The notes under the pieces: generated by a model
The model's database searches: none
What the model saw: only the letters and a program-made list of their open reading frames with translations
What the model was told of the DNA's origin: nothing
Shown here: positions 55,052 to 64,000 of the stretch, piece by piece
Layout of the letters: each line of letters begins with the position of its first letter
How positions within the stretch are numbered: the stretch's first letter is position 1
Program-made: the position numbers and the translations under genes
NCBI RefSeq assembly: GCF_034555935.1
Contig: NZ_JAYDCJ010000001.1
Coordinates: 1 to 64,000, forward strand
Reading direction: 5' to 3'
From: Marinobacter qingdaonensis
GTDB lineage: Bacteria > Pseudomonadota > Gammaproteobacteria > Pseudomonadales > Oleiphilaceae
DNA: 64,000 nucleotides

Positions 55052-55675
55052 CTAAACGTTGAACGGCGCCGGGTCGCCCTTGCCGACCCGGGTGACCACC
55101 GGCGCCTCGCCGGTGAAGTCCACCACCGTAGTGGCTTCCATGCCGCAAAACCCGCCATCAATGATCAGATCCAGCTCATGCTCCAGGGTTTCGCGGACCT
55201 CGTACGGGTCGGTCATGGGATCGGTTTCGCCTGGCAGAATCAGGGTGCTGCTCATGATGGGCTCACCCAGCTCGCCCAGTAACTCCTGGACAATGGCGTT
55301 GTCCGGCACCCGAACCCCGACCGTGCGGCGTTTTGGATGCAACAGCCGGCGCGGCACCTCGCTGGTGGCGTCGAGGATGAAGGTGTAGGGCCCGGGCGTG
55401 AAGTTCTTGAGCAACCGATACTGGGTGTTGTCGACCTTGGCGTAGACACCAATGTCCGAGAGGTCCCGGCACACCAGGGTGAAGTTGTGCTTCTCATCGA
55501 GCCGACGAATCCGCTTGATCCGGTCCGCGGCCTGTTTATCCCCCAGGTGGCAGCCGATGGCGTAGGCGGAATCGGTGGGATAGACGACGACGCCACCGCG
55601 CCGCAGGATGTCCACGGCCTGGTTGATCAGGCGCTTTTGCGGGGTTTCCGGGTGAATCTGGAAAAACTGGCTCAT
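55052..55675 (-). CDS. yciO: YciO (Sua5/YciO/YrdC family) protein
   Basis: 207-aa Sua5/YciO/YrdC-fold protein. It aligns from memory with E. coli YciO across its length: MSQFFQIHP, VVVYPTDSAYAIGC, HNFTLVCRDLSD, GPYTFILDATSEVPRRLL and PVVTRVGKGD. The family makes threonylcarbamoyl-AMP for t6A tRNA modification (TsaC/YrdC); YciO itself has weak or unclear activity. ATG 55675 has GGAGA seven bases upstream and overlaps the bolA stop by one base (TGATG). Confidence 0.88.
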   Translation of the reverse strand: MSQFFQIHPETPQKRLINQAVDILRRGGVVVYPTDSAYAIGCHLGDKQAADRIKRIRRLDEKHNFTLVCRDLSDIGVYAKVDNTQYRLLKNFTPGPYTFILDATSEVPRRLLHPKRRTVGVRVPDNAIVQELLGELGEPIMSSTLILPGETDPMTDPYEVRETLEHELDLIIDGGFCGMEATTVVDFTGEAPVVTRVGKGDPAPFNV

Positions 55676-56028
55676 CAATGGTCTCCCTGGGCAGTCCGTG
55701 CCGCCATGGCCGGATCCTTCTTTGATCCCCCCATGCAATTGGGGGAATCCGGCGCGGCCTGGCCCGTGGCCTGCCATTCCTCCGGGGTGTACAGATGCAG
55801 CGCCAGCGCGTGCACTTCGCCGGCCAGCTCGTCGGACAGAATCTGGTAAATGGCCTGATGCCGTTTCACTTTCATCTGCCCCTGGAAATCCGGGGATACC
55901 AGGGTCACTTTGAAATGGGTTTCCGAATTGGGCGGTACGCTGTGTTTGTGACTCTCGTTCTCGACCGCCAGGATTTGCGCCTCGAAGGCCTCCGCCAGTT
56001 TGGTCTCGATTGCGTTCTGGATCTTCAT
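55675..56028 (-). CDS. bolA: BolA family protein
   Basis: 117-aa BolA protein. The class II KH-like fold residues ESHKHSVPPNSETHFKVTLVSPDFQGQMKVKRHQAIYQIL and VHALALHLYTPEEW match E. coli BolA, and a C-terminal extension with a Cys (SPNCMGG) is also present as in BolA (SPPCRG). BolA associates with monothiol glutaredoxin in Fe-S trafficking and affects morphology and stress regulation. GGTGAG precedes the ATG. Coupled to yciO downstream. Confidence 0.9.
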   Translation of the reverse strand: MKIQNAIETKLAEAFEAQILAVENESHKHSVPPNSETHFKVTLVSPDFQGQMKVKRHQAIYQILSDELAGEVHALALHLYTPEEWQATGQAAPDSPNCMGGSKKDPAMAARTAQGDH

Positions 56029-56153
56029 GACTCACCACTGCTCCAATGGATTCTTTCCCTGCAGTCTACTACACATGGCAACCGCCACCCGAACCTTGAC
56101 AGTAAAGAGGCAAAGCGCCACATTCCCCTGCCTATTCCAGCGCACGATTAATC

Positions 56154-58328
56154 ATGCTCCTGTATATCGCCGAAAAACCCAGTCTCGGTCGCGCCATCGC
56201 CGCCGCCCTGCCCGGCCCTCATCAAAAAGGCCAGGGATGGATTCGCTGTGGCAACGGCGACACGGCCGCCACGGTCAGTTGGTGCATCGGTCACCTGCTG
56301 GAGCCGGCGGAGCCCGCGCGCTACAACCCGGCCTGGAAAAAGTGGCGCCAGGAAGACCTGCCCATGTTCCCGAAAAAATGGGAGGTCATGCCCAAGGACA
56401 GCGTGCGCCAGCAATTGAAGGTACTGGAGTCGTTGATCCGGCAGGCCAGCACCATCGTGCACGCGGGCGACCCGGACCGGGAAGGCCAGCTGCTGGTGGA
56501 CGAGGTGCTGCGGTATTTCGGCGCGAACGTGCCGGTGCAGCGCATCCTGATCAACGACCTGAATCCGTCGGCGGTGGCCAAGGCCGTCCAAGCCCCGAGG
56601 GACAACCGGGAGTTCCGGCGCCTGTCCCATTCCGCCCTGGCACGCCAGCGCGCGGACTGGCTCTACGGCATCAACCTCACCCGTTTTTACACCCTGAGCT
56701 ACCAGCAACAGGGCGAGCAGGGGGTGTACTCGGTGGGCCGAGTGCAAACACCGGTCCTGGGCCTGGTGGTGGAGCGCGACAACACCATCGAGCATTTCGA
56801 ACCCAAACCCTACTTTCGCATTGAGGCCAGCTTTACCGCCCAGGAAGAGGATGCCGACCAGCGGCCCTTCACCGCTCGCTGGGTGCCGGACGAGCAATTC
56901 CAGGAGCATCTGGACGAGGAAAACCGGCTGCTGGATCGAGGCGTTGCCGAGCAGATTACCGCCGATGTCGAAGGCCGGCCGGGCACCGTGACCGAAGCCC
57001 GGTTCCGGGACCGCCCGGAACCACCGCCCCTGCCTTTGTCCCTGTCCGCCCTGCAGATCGAGGCCGGGCGTCTGTTCCGGATGGGTGCCAAGGAGGTGCT
57101 GGACACGGCCCAGAACCTGTACGAGCGCCACCAGTTGATCACCTACCCGCGTTCCGACTGCCGCTACCTGCCGGAGGGTCACTTTGCCCAACGTGAACAG
57201 GTGGTGCGCGCCATTGGCCGGGTGGCGCCGGACCTCGCCGAGGCCTGCGACCGTTCGGACCTCGGGCGCCGGACCGCCGCCTGGAACGACCAACAGGTGG
57301 ACGCCCACCACGCCATCATTCCCACCAGTCGGCCGTCGGCCAAGGGCCAGCTGAGCCCGGCCGAGGCCAACATCTACGGTCTGATCAGTCGCTACTATCT
57401 GATGCAGTTCGCGGCCGACGCCGTGCATCGGGAAGGTCGACTCACGGTGCGGGTGGCGCACCATCAGTTCCGGGCCACCGAAACCGCAGTGCTGGAGCCG
57501 GGCTGGAAAACCCTGGAACTGAAAAAGCGGGAGAGCCGGAACGAGCCCCAGAAGGCACCGCTGCCCCGGCTCGACAAGGGTGAGCCGGTGTTCTGCGGCG
57601 AAACCCGGATCGCCGAGCGGAAAACCCAGCCGCCCCAGCACTTCACCGACGCCACCCTGCTGTCGGCGATGACCAACATCGCGCGCTTCGTGACCGACCC
57701 GGAGCTGCGCAAAACCCTGCGGGAAACCGATGGTCTGGGGACCGAAGCGACCCGGGCCGCCATCATCGACACCCTGTTCAAACGGGATTACCTGTTCCGG
57801 GACAGTCGCCACATTCGCGCCACCGAAAAAGGCAAGGCGCTGATCGGCGCCCTGCCGGAATCGGTCAGCAAACCCGACCGCACCGCGGTCTGGGAAGCCT
57901 CACTCGAGACCATTCGTCGCGGCGAGGGCGATCCCCGGGCCTTCCTGGACACCCTCAAGCAGGAGGTGCGCGGCTTCATCCAGCGCCCCGCCGGCGAACG
58001 CCCGGCGCCAACGGCGGACTCCTCAAACGCCGAACAGGTGCACTGCCCCAAGTGCCGCGCCCCGATGACCGAAAGGGACGGCAAGTTCGGGCGGTTTTTT
58101 GCCTGCACCCGGTATCCGAGCTGCCGTGGCACCCGCCCGCTCGAGGACGACGCCCCGCGCGACGGAACCGGCGAAAAGCCCATTCCCTGCCCCCACTGTT
58201 TTTCGCCCCTGGTAAGGCGGAAAGGCAAGAAAGGCTGGTTCTGGGGCTGCAGTAATTTCCCCGCCTGCCGACAAACATTGAACGACGACGATGGAAAACC
58301 GGCACTTCGTTTACGCAAGACTACATAA
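56154..58328 (+). CDS. topB: DNA topoisomerase III
   Basis: 724-aa type IA topoisomerase. TOPRIM starts at MLLYIAEKPSLGRAI, with DxDxE-like GDPDREGQLLVDEV. The catalytic Tyr is in LITYPRSDCRYLPEG. Two C-terminal four-Cys zinc ribbons (CPKCRAP...CTRYPSC and CPHCFSP...CSNFPAC) follow. Longer than E. coli TopB (653 aa) because of these ribbons. It decatenates and can work with RecQ-like helicases; no partner is adjacent. Weak ribosome site before the ATG. Confidence 0.95.
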   Translation: MLLYIAEKPSLGRAIAAALPGPHQKGQGWIRCGNGDTAATVSWCIGHLLEPAEPARYNPAWKKWRQEDLPMFPKKWEVMPKDSVRQQLKVLESLIRQASTIVHAGDPDREGQLLVDEVLRYFGANVPVQRILINDLNPSAVAKAVQAPRDNREFRRLSHSALARQRADWLYGINLTRFYTLSYQQQGEQGVYSVGRVQTPVLGLVVERDNTIEHFEPKPYFRIEASFTAQEEDADQRPFTARWVPDEQFQEHLDEENRLLDRGVAEQITADVEGRPGTVTEARFRDRPEPPPLPLSLSALQIEAGRLFRMGAKEVLDTAQNLYERHQLITYPRSDCRYLPEGHFAQREQVVRAIGRVAPDLAEACDRSDLGRRTAAWNDQQVDAHHAIIPTSRPSAKGQLSPAEANIYGLISRYYLMQFAADAVHREGRLTVRVAHHQFRATETAVLEPGWKTLELKKRESRNEPQKAPLPRLDKGEPVFCGETRIAERKTQPPQHFTDATLLSAMTNIARFVTDPELRKTLRETDGLGTEATRAAIIDTLFKRDYLFRDSRHIRATEKGKALIGALPESVSKPDRTAVWEASLETIRRGEGDPRAFLDTLKQEVRGFIQRPAGERPAPTADSSNAEQVHCPKCRAPMTERDGKFGRFFACTRYPSCRGTRPLEDDAPRDGTGEKPIPCPHCFSPLVRRKGKKGWFWGCSNFPACRQTLNDDDGKPALRLRKTT

Positions 58329-58481
58329 CGATACTGAACGCACCGCCAGGTTTTGTGATAATTGCTTGATATCGCTGGGCAGTCCGTCTGACGCCCAGGT
58401 GCCCGCAAGCACGATTGGACAGTCAGTAAAGCCCGTGAAGAAAGGAACACTCGTTGCAGCACCGACCCTGGGAGAGGCCTG

Positions 58482-59222
58482 ATGCGCATTGCCTTGCTTG
58501 AAGACGAATACGAACAGGCCCAGCACGTTCAAGCGATGGTGTCGGAACGTGGCCATCAATGCGACTCCTTCCCCACCGGCCAGGCGTTCCTGAGCGCCGT
58601 CCTGCACCGCAGTTACGACCTGCTGATCCTCGACTGGCAGATTCCTGACATGACCGGCATCGACGTGCTGGAAAGCGTGCGGGCGCAACTGAACTGGCCG
58701 ATCCCGGTGGTGTTCCTGACCCAGCGCGACAGCGAGGCCGACGTGGTGCACGCTCTGGACGCCGGTGCCGACGACTACCTGGCGAAACCGGCCCGCGCCG
58801 CCGAACTGGTGGCCCGCATCAACGCCCTGGCCCGACGCAGCAATCCCGACAGTGACAAGGAAGTGCTGAAGTACGGCCCATTCGAGGTCAACACCCAGCG
58901 CCGGGTCATTACCCTACATGGTGAAGAACTGACGCTCACCGACAAGGACTTCGACCTGACCCTGTTCCTGTTCCAGAACCAGGGCCGCCTGCTGACCCGG
59001 GAAATGTTGCTGGAACGGGTCTGGGGCCTGGCCCGGGACATCAACACCCGCACCGTGGACACCCACATGAGCCGGCTGCGCCGGCGCCTGGGCCTGAATC
59101 CGGAAAACGGTTTCCGCATCAAGACCATCTACCAGCGCGGGTACCGTCTGGAGTCCATGCAAGCCGGCGAATCGGCACCGGATTCCGACCTGGTGGAAAC
59201 CAGCCGGGCCGCGAATGAATAA
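58482..59222 (+). CDS. OmpR/PhoB-type response regulator
   Basis: 246-aa two-component regulator. The receiver has E7-D8 acidic pocket, phosphoacceptor D51 in LLILDWQIPD, a switch Thr in FLTQRD and a conserved Lys in YLAKPAR. The DNA-binding winged helix is C-terminal (about residues 130-225, ending IKTIYQRGYRLES). Its stop overlaps the FecR-protein start (ATGAATAA), and the CHASE2 kinase follows, so this is probably its partner regulator. Confidence 0.9.
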   Translation: MRIALLEDEYEQAQHVQAMVSERGHQCDSFPTGQAFLSAVLHRSYDLLILDWQIPDMTGIDVLESVRAQLNWPIPVVFLTQRDSEADVVHALDAGADDYLAKPARAAELVARINALARRSNPDSDKEVLKYGPFEVNTQRRVITLHGEELTLTDKDFDLTLFLFQNQGRLLTREMLLERVWGLARDINTRTVDTHMSRLRRRLGLNPENGFRIKTIYQRGYRLESMQAGESAPDSDLVETSRAANE

Positions 59223-60852
59223 ACCGCACCTGACACAGATCGTCCGAGGGCTGTGCGCGCCAGTCTTGCTGCTGGCTGCGCTGACCGCGAACGCCGAACT
59301 GTCCATCACCCAAGGCTCGGGTGCCGCGACCCCCATGGCCAGCCAGGCCGGGACCAGCGCACCCGACTGGCTGTACACCGTTCGAGCGGGCGAGACCTTC
59401 CAGCAGATCGCCGGAGAGCTGCTGGCCAAGGGCATCGCCCCTGCCCGTCTGCGGCAGTACAACACCCTGGATAAAGGCGCCGAGCTGAAAGAAGGCGACC
59501 GCCTTCGCATCCCCGTCCAGTGGCTCCAGCGCCAACCGGATCCGGCGCGGGTCACCACCGTGACCGGCACGGTCCGGATCAAAACCGGCGCCGACGGACG
59601 GACCCTGCCCCTGACTTCCAATACCCTGATCCGCGTTGGCGACGAACTGATCTCCGCCGCCGGCTCGGCCACCATTGCCCTGGCCGACGGTTCCGAAGTA
59701 CGCCTGTCCCCAGACTCCCGGCTGGTCTTCAACCGGCTGACCCAGTACGGCAAGTCGGGCATGGTGGACACGCGCCTGCGGCTGAACAAGGGCGAGGTTC
59801 ACACCCGGGTCCGGCCGGTGATCGAGGGCGGCGCCCGTTTTGAGATCGAGACCCCGTCGGCCGTGGCCGCGGTCCGGGGCACCGCCTTTGCCCTGCAAAC
59901 CTCCGCCGACGGCACCCGACTGCAGGTTACTGAAGGCGTTGTGGATTTTGGCGCGCCGGGGAAAACCCGCCGCATTCCCGCCGGCTACAGCGCCACGCTG
60001 ACCAGCAACCCGGGCCTGTCCATTCGGCGCATGCCGCCGGCGCCCACGGTCAATCCGTTGGCTCCTACCCTGACAAAACTGCCAGCAACGCTGACCTGGG
60101 CCGACAGCCAGGCACCCCAGCATCGACTGGACATTTTTGAGGCGGACAGTGGCCGCTGGGTGGAGAGCCGAAAGCTGGAAGGCAATGAGTTCAACATCAG
60201 CCTGCTGGATAATGGCGACTACGAAATTCACCTGGCGGCCCTCACCACTCGTGGCACCGTGGGCATGCCGGCGGTCATACCGGTCGAGGTCGATCTGCAG
60301 GCCAAGCCGGCGACGCTGCTGGCGCCCGGGGCCGACGAGACCGCCAACGACGACATGCCCGAGTTCCGCTGGCGTCTGAACGGCCAGAATGAAATAGCGC
60401 GGGTCGAGATTGCCGAGGACGACAGTTTCCGGGAACCGGTGACCACCAGCGAATGGGCGCCGGAGACCTCTGCCCTGCCGCTTCGACCGCTCGCCCCCGG
60501 GCAGTATTACTGGCGTGTCGTCACCGAGGCCGGCGGCAATTCGGTGGCCACCAGCGAGACCCGCCAGTTCCTGGTAAACGGCAGCCTGCCACCGGCCCGG
60601 ATCATCAGCGTCAATTATGTCGACAGCCAGGTTCGGGTGTTCTGGGAGAAGGTGCGTACGGCCAAGGAATACCGGCTTCAGCTCTCTGAAGAGCCCGACT
60701 TCGAGAACATCATCAAGGAAGCTACACTGACCGATACCACCGCGGCCTTGCGCCTGATTCCCGGAAAACGGTATTTTGTGCGGCTGAAAGCGCTTTCAGA
60801 CGGGCCCCTGACCAGCCGTTGGGGACCTGGGAGGGAACTCTACCTCGAGTAA
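59215..60852 (+). CDS. LysM and FecR domain periplasmic protein
   Basis: 545-aa exported protein. The signal peptide ends near TANAE. A LysM domain (about residues 50-103, WLYTVRAGETFQQIAGELL...LKEGDRLRIPVQWL) likely binds peptidoglycan. A FecR domain (about residues 110-250, containing EVHTRVRPVIEGGARFEIETPSAVAAVRGTAFA) follows, and the rest is fibronectin-like beta repeats (PEFRWRLNGQNEIARVEIAEDDSF, VFWEKVRTAKEYRLQLS). Located between regulator and kinase, it may be a periplasmic sensor or scaffold for the CHASE2 kinase. Translationally coupled to the regulator gene. Confidence 0.82.
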   Translation: MNKPHLTQIVRGLCAPVLLLAALTANAELSITQGSGAATPMASQAGTSAPDWLYTVRAGETFQQIAGELLAKGIAPARLRQYNTLDKGAELKEGDRLRIPVQWLQRQPDPARVTTVTGTVRIKTGADGRTLPLTSNTLIRVGDELISAAGSATIALADGSEVRLSPDSRLVFNRLTQYGKSGMVDTRLRLNKGEVHTRVRPVIEGGARFEIETPSAVAAVRGTAFALQTSADGTRLQVTEGVVDFGAPGKTRRIPAGYSATLTSNPGLSIRRMPPAPTVNPLAPTLTKLPATLTWADSQAPQHRLDIFEADSGRWVESRKLEGNEFNISLLDNGDYEIHLAALTTRGTVGMPAVIPVEVDLQAKPATLLAPGADETANDDMPEFRWRLNGQNEIARVEIAEDDSFREPVTTSEWAPETSALPLRPLAPGQYYWRVVTEAGGNSVATSETRQFLVNGSLPPARIISVNYVDSQVRVFWEKVRTAKEYRLQLSEEPDFENIIKEATLTDTTAALRLIPGKRYFVRLKALSDGPLTSRWGPGRELYLE

Positions 60853-60881
60853 TCCATGGAACCACCGACACAGCGGGACTC

Positions 60882-63449
60882 ATGAACCGGGATTGGATGC
60901 CTATCAAAACGACGCCCTGGACCATGGGCCTTATCCTGCTGACGCTGATTCTGCTGATCCAGACTACCGCACTCCCGGAACGCATCGACCGCTGGCTGTT
61001 TGATACCGCCAGCACCCACTACCCGGCTCCGGTCGCCGATGACGTGGTCATCGTCGCCATCGACGATATCAGCCTGGAGCGCCTCGGACGCTGGCCCTGG
61101 CCCCGCACCTACCACGCCAACCTGATCGAAAAACTGGACGCCGCCGGCGCCAGAACCATCGTGTTCGATGTGCTCTTCCCCGAACCGGCACCAGAAGACC
61201 GCCGGTTTGCCCGCGCCATGGCCGAGCACGGCAATGTCATAGTGCCGCTGCACCTGTCGCCCCCCACCGCCAACTATCTGCTCAGCGAACAGCTGCCCAA
61301 CGCCACGCTGGTGTCAGCCGCCGCCCGGCTCGGCCACGCCCACGTGGAGCTGGATGCCGACGGCGTGGCGCGGGGCCTGTATCTGCTCAATGGCCTGGGC
61401 AGCACCTTGTGGCCGAGCCTGGCTCTGGCCGCCCACACCTCGACGCAGACAGGCGCTACCGATTACCAGGCGCCTTCCTTCGTCAACGTGCGCGACCGAT
61501 ACCGCACCGTGCCTCTGGCCGGCGGGGCGGGCACCGTTCCGACCCATTCCTACAGCCAGGTGCTCCAACAGCCGCCGGCGCCAGCCACCTTTGCCGGCAA
61601 GACCGTCTTCGTTGGCGCCACCGCCGCCGGCCTGGGGGATGTATTGCCGACGCCCTTCTCCGGTTTGAGCCGGCCGATGTCCGGAGTGGAGTTCCAGGCC
61701 AATACCTATTCCGCCCTGAGCCAGGACCTGCTGATCCGCCCGGCACCGCCCTGGGTAACACCGATGGTGATCCTGGCCACGGTGATACTGCTGTCGCTGG
61801 TGCTGCCCCGCATGCGCCCGACCCGAACCCCCATCGTCTGCCTGCTCACGCTCGTTGCGGTGCTCGGCCTGTTCCTGGTCGGACTCTTTGCCGGGCAGGT
61901 CTGGGTGCCGGTCGCCTCGGCCCTGCTGGCGCCCATGCTGGCGTTCCCCCTGTCCAGTGGCTTCCGGTTGGCCATGACCAACCGCTTTCTGAACCGGCAA
62001 CTGGACGACCTCGCCCGGAGCCCCCACGTGGCAGTCCCGGAACCTGCGCGCCGTCATCCCAACCAGTTGCTCGAACACTTTCGCGAGCTGTTCCAGCCCG
62101 ACGGCTGGCTGCTGTGTGAAGATCAGGTTGTCCTGGCCCGGCAGGGACTGGAGCCGGACGACATTCCCACGCATCTGGCCGCCGGGCGCTGGCACCACCT
62201 GAACAACCACAGCTGGATTCGCCTGGTGCGCGGGCAGAGCGATTTTATCCTGGGTCTCAAGCTGCCCAACGATCTCAGCCGCGAGGCCATCCAGCGCTAC
62301 CTGAGACGCCTGCACCTTGAGCCCGGCGAAGCCCGACACCGCGCTGACAAGCCCCGGGAAAACATCTCCGCACGCATCGAACGGGTGCGGGTCGCCACCG
62401 ACCGGCTGAACCGGATGCAACAGTTCATCCGCCACAGCTTTGAACGCATGCCCGACGGCATCATCGTGACCGACGAGCTGGGGGTGATCCGTTTCGCCAA
62501 TGGCCACATCGAGGAGTGGTTCCAGGAGCCGATGCCCAGCCTGAGCGGGCTGCCCCTGACCCGCCTGCTCGAGGGCCACGACCCGCGAGAGACACCGCCG
62601 TGGCATGAAACCGTGTCCGAGACCCTGACCCTGCAACAGAGCCGGACCGTGGACCTGCGCATTCACAACAAGGACTTCCTCATCCACTTTGCCCCGTTCG
62701 CGCTGCCGGACAGCGACCAGCACGGCATCATCGCCAACATTTCCGACATTTCGGAGTTGCGCGAGCAACAGCGCCAGCACCGTGAGGCCATCGATTTCAT
62801 CTCCCACGATGTGCGCTCGCCCCTGGTGTCCCAGCTCGCCCTGATCGAGCAGTTGAAGCGGGATCCCAGCCACATCGACCAGGCGCAGCTGGAGCAGCTG
62901 GGGCGACTGGCGCGGCGCAGTTACCACCTGGCAGAAGAGTTCGTGCAATTGGCCCGCGCCGAACAACTGACGGAAACCCGGTTCTACGAGTGCGAATTTC
63001 TGGCGATCGTGGAGAATGCCCGGGACAGTGTCAGTGAACAGGCGGCCGAAAAAGGCATTGGACTCCACCTGCAGGGCACCGAGGATCTCTGGCTGCGCGG
63101 CAATGCCGAGCTGCTCGAGCGAGCCGTCATCAACCTGCTGACCAACGCTGTGCAATACAGTCCGGCGGGAACCGCCATCGACATTCAGGTCTTTCGGGCC
63201 GGCCACCAGGCCTGCCTGACAATCGGGGATGAAGGCAGCGGCATCGATGCCGACGAACTACCCCACCTTTTTGACCGGTATCGGCGTCAAAAACGCAGCG
63301 AATTAACCGGTGTACGGGGTACAGGACTGGGCCTGTCGTTTGTGAAGATTGTGGTGGAGAAACACCGGGGGGAAATATCGGTGGCTTCGACACCCGGCAA
63401 AGGCTCGACCTTCACCCTGAAGCTTCCGATCGCCGATCCCCTGGCCTGA
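60882..63449 (+). CDS. CHASE2 domain histidine kinase
   Basis: 855-aa hybrid-free sensor kinase. One N-terminal helix (MGLILLTLILLIQTTAL) leads into a CHASE2 periplasmic domain (VVIVAIDDISLERLGRWPWPR...TIVFDVLFPEPAPEDRRFA). Then come three helices (about residues 295-380), a PAS region, and the HisKA box FISHDVRSPLVSQLALIEQL with phosphoacceptor His. The HATPase domain has NLLTNAVQYSPAG, DEGSGID and GTGLGLSFVK. The likely output is the upstream OmpR-type regulator. ATG 60882 is preceded by GGGA; a second ATG five codons in is possible. Confidence 0.88.
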   Translation: MNRDWMPIKTTPWTMGLILLTLILLIQTTALPERIDRWLFDTASTHYPAPVADDVVIVAIDDISLERLGRWPWPRTYHANLIEKLDAAGARTIVFDVLFPEPAPEDRRFARAMAEHGNVIVPLHLSPPTANYLLSEQLPNATLVSAAARLGHAHVELDADGVARGLYLLNGLGSTLWPSLALAAHTSTQTGATDYQAPSFVNVRDRYRTVPLAGGAGTVPTHSYSQVLQQPPAPATFAGKTVFVGATAAGLGDVLPTPFSGLSRPMSGVEFQANTYSALSQDLLIRPAPPWVTPMVILATVILLSLVLPRMRPTRTPIVCLLTLVAVLGLFLVGLFAGQVWVPVASALLAPMLAFPLSSGFRLAMTNRFLNRQLDDLARSPHVAVPEPARRHPNQLLEHFRELFQPDGWLLCEDQVVLARQGLEPDDIPTHLAAGRWHHLNNHSWIRLVRGQSDFILGLKLPNDLSREAIQRYLRRLHLEPGEARHRADKPRENISARIERVRVATDRLNRMQQFIRHSFERMPDGIIVTDELGVIRFANGHIEEWFQEPMPSLSGLPLTRLLEGHDPRETPPWHETVSETLTLQQSRTVDLRIHNKDFLIHFAPFALPDSDQHGIIANISDISELREQQRQHREAIDFISHDVRSPLVSQLALIEQLKRDPSHIDQAQLEQLGRLARRSYHLAEEFVQLARAEQLTETRFYECEFLAIVENARDSVSEQAAEKGIGLHLQGTEDLWLRGNAELLERAVINLLTNAVQYSPAGTAIDIQVFRAGHQACLTIGDEGSGIDADELPHLFDRYRRQKRSELTGVRGTGLGLSFVKIVVEKHRGEISVASTPGKGSTFTLKLPIADPLA

Positions 63450-63485
63450 GACTGCGTTTCTTCAGGCCGGCGGGGCACTCGACGG

Positions 63486-63914
63486 TTACGATTGGACGGA
63501 CTTGCTGACGACGTCCGACGGCTCGCTGATCAGACCGTTGGTGTCCTGCACCTGAATGGTGAAGTACCAGGTGCCATTCTCCAGCCCACCGATCTGGTAA
63601 GACATCTCAGACTCGGACTGGGCGTTGGACACCACCACCTCTTCGCTCAGGTTCTCTGAATCCTGGCCATACCGAATCACATACTTGTCCAGCTCACCCA
63701 TGGGGATGCTCTCGCCGTTCACCCGGGTCAGGGGCGCATTCCAGCTCAACACCGCGGTGCGCTCATCCACCGGCCCCAGACTGCCGCCAGCGCTGGCCGA
63801 ACCACCCGCTGAACCTGAACTGCCAGAGCCACCACCGCCGCAGCCAGTGAGAAGAGCTCCGATAACAAACGCGGCGATCCATACCTTTGACATTTTGCTG
63901 ACGCGCTTCATCAT
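63486..63914 (-). CDS. Fibronectin type III-like lipoprotein
   Basis: About 142-aa lipoprotein. The hydrophobic segment WIAAFVIGALLTGC ends with a lipobox Cys, followed by a Gly/Ser-rich linker (GGGGSGSSGSAGG...). A single fibronectin-III-like domain follows (AVLSWNAPLTRVNGESIPMGELDKYVIRYG...TWYFTIQVQDTNGLISEPSD). Such proteins are usually cell-surface or matrix-associated. Start uncertain: ATG 63914 or the GTG at 63926. Monocistronic, with its promoter region in the AT-rich 63927-64000, where TATACAAT may be a -10. Confidence 0.8.
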   Translation of the reverse strand: MMKRVSKMSKVWIAAFVIGALLTGCGGGGSGSSGSAGGSASAGGSLGPVDERTAVLSWNAPLTRVNGESIPMGELDKYVIRYGQDSENLSEEVVVSNAQSESEMSYQIGGLENGTWYFTIQVQDTNGLISEPSDVVSKSVQS

Positions 63915-64000
63915 TTTGTGCACCACTTTTTCGTCGTGAATGTGAAATTGTATAAAACGTGGTCGATCTTAAATGTGAGAAACGTCATCGTGCTAATTAC

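Noticed and set aside
61314..63206. 630-aa minus-strand open frame
   Set aside because: Antisense to the CHASE2 kinase, in which the HisKA and HATPase motifs are intact.
1..64000. CRISPR array, insertion sequence, prophage or integron
   Set aside because: No spaced direct-repeat array, transposase, integrase or terminal inverted repeats were seen on either strand.

Overview
The window is chromosomal DNA from a GC-rich gammaproteobacterium, very probably a Marinobacter. The strongest evidence is the protein at 33703-35688, which matches in length (661 aa) and in remembered sequence the fatty acyl-CoA reductase Maqu_2507 of Marinobacter aquaeolei VT8. Several gene blocks also follow the order I recall from Pseudomonas aeruginosa: purL beside mltF, mtnA-mtaD-ubiG-mupP-yciK, and motY-pyrC-rnt. 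No insertion sequence, prophage, integron or CRISPR array was seen, and the coding density is high. The genus call rests on recognition by eye, not on a database search.

Layout. 1-4 kb: purT, a DUF1289 protein, a gamma-carbonic anhydrase, two divergent NUDIX hydrolases and a small YqfO-like protein. 4-13 kb: purL and mltF (divergent), recX, a long DUF349 coiled-coil protein and a ComFB-family protein. 13-19 kb: a thiolase / multifunctional beta-oxidation pair and the periplasmic protease Prc. 19-26 kb: an HTH protein, methylthioadenosine salvage (mtnA, mtaD), ubiG, mupP, yciK, a glutaredoxin-like protein, yaaA, a DUF2788 protein and rdgC. 27-31 kb: a Pat-type protein acetyltransferase facing a histone-deacetylase-family protein. 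31-36 kb: motY, pyrC, rnt and the fatty acyl-CoA reductase. 36-42 kb: an M16 protease, a glycosyltransferase pair, tRNA-Arg(CCT), and an isomerase/SDR operon divergent from an HxlR regulator.

42.7-52.2 kb is the most accessory-looking part. On the minus strand it carries a DMT exporter-type permease, a complete TRAP transporter (dctP, dctQ, dctM), a PuuB-like FAD oxidoreductase, a PuuC-like aldehyde dehydrogenase, a DapA-family lyase, a LysR regulator and a possible 40-residue ORF in front of it. Two near-identical ATAAC-N5-GTTAT palindromes (T-N11-A type), one before dctP and one before the lyase gene, suggest a single LysR regulon for uptake and breakdown of a small nitrogen compound whose identity is not known.

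52-64 kb: an AmpG-like permease, gloC, an unrecognised protein, yciO and bolA, topB, and a three-gene signalling unit (OmpR-type regulator, LysM-FecR protein, CHASE2 histidine kinase), followed by a fibronectin-type lipoprotein at the right edge.

The regulatory DNA is unusually legible in places. There are paired inverted repeats upstream of the fatty acyl-CoA reductase, paired GTTC-N7-GAAC sites between the HxlR regulator and its SDR neighbour, a near-consensus DnaA-box pair near purL, and several clear intrinsic terminators.
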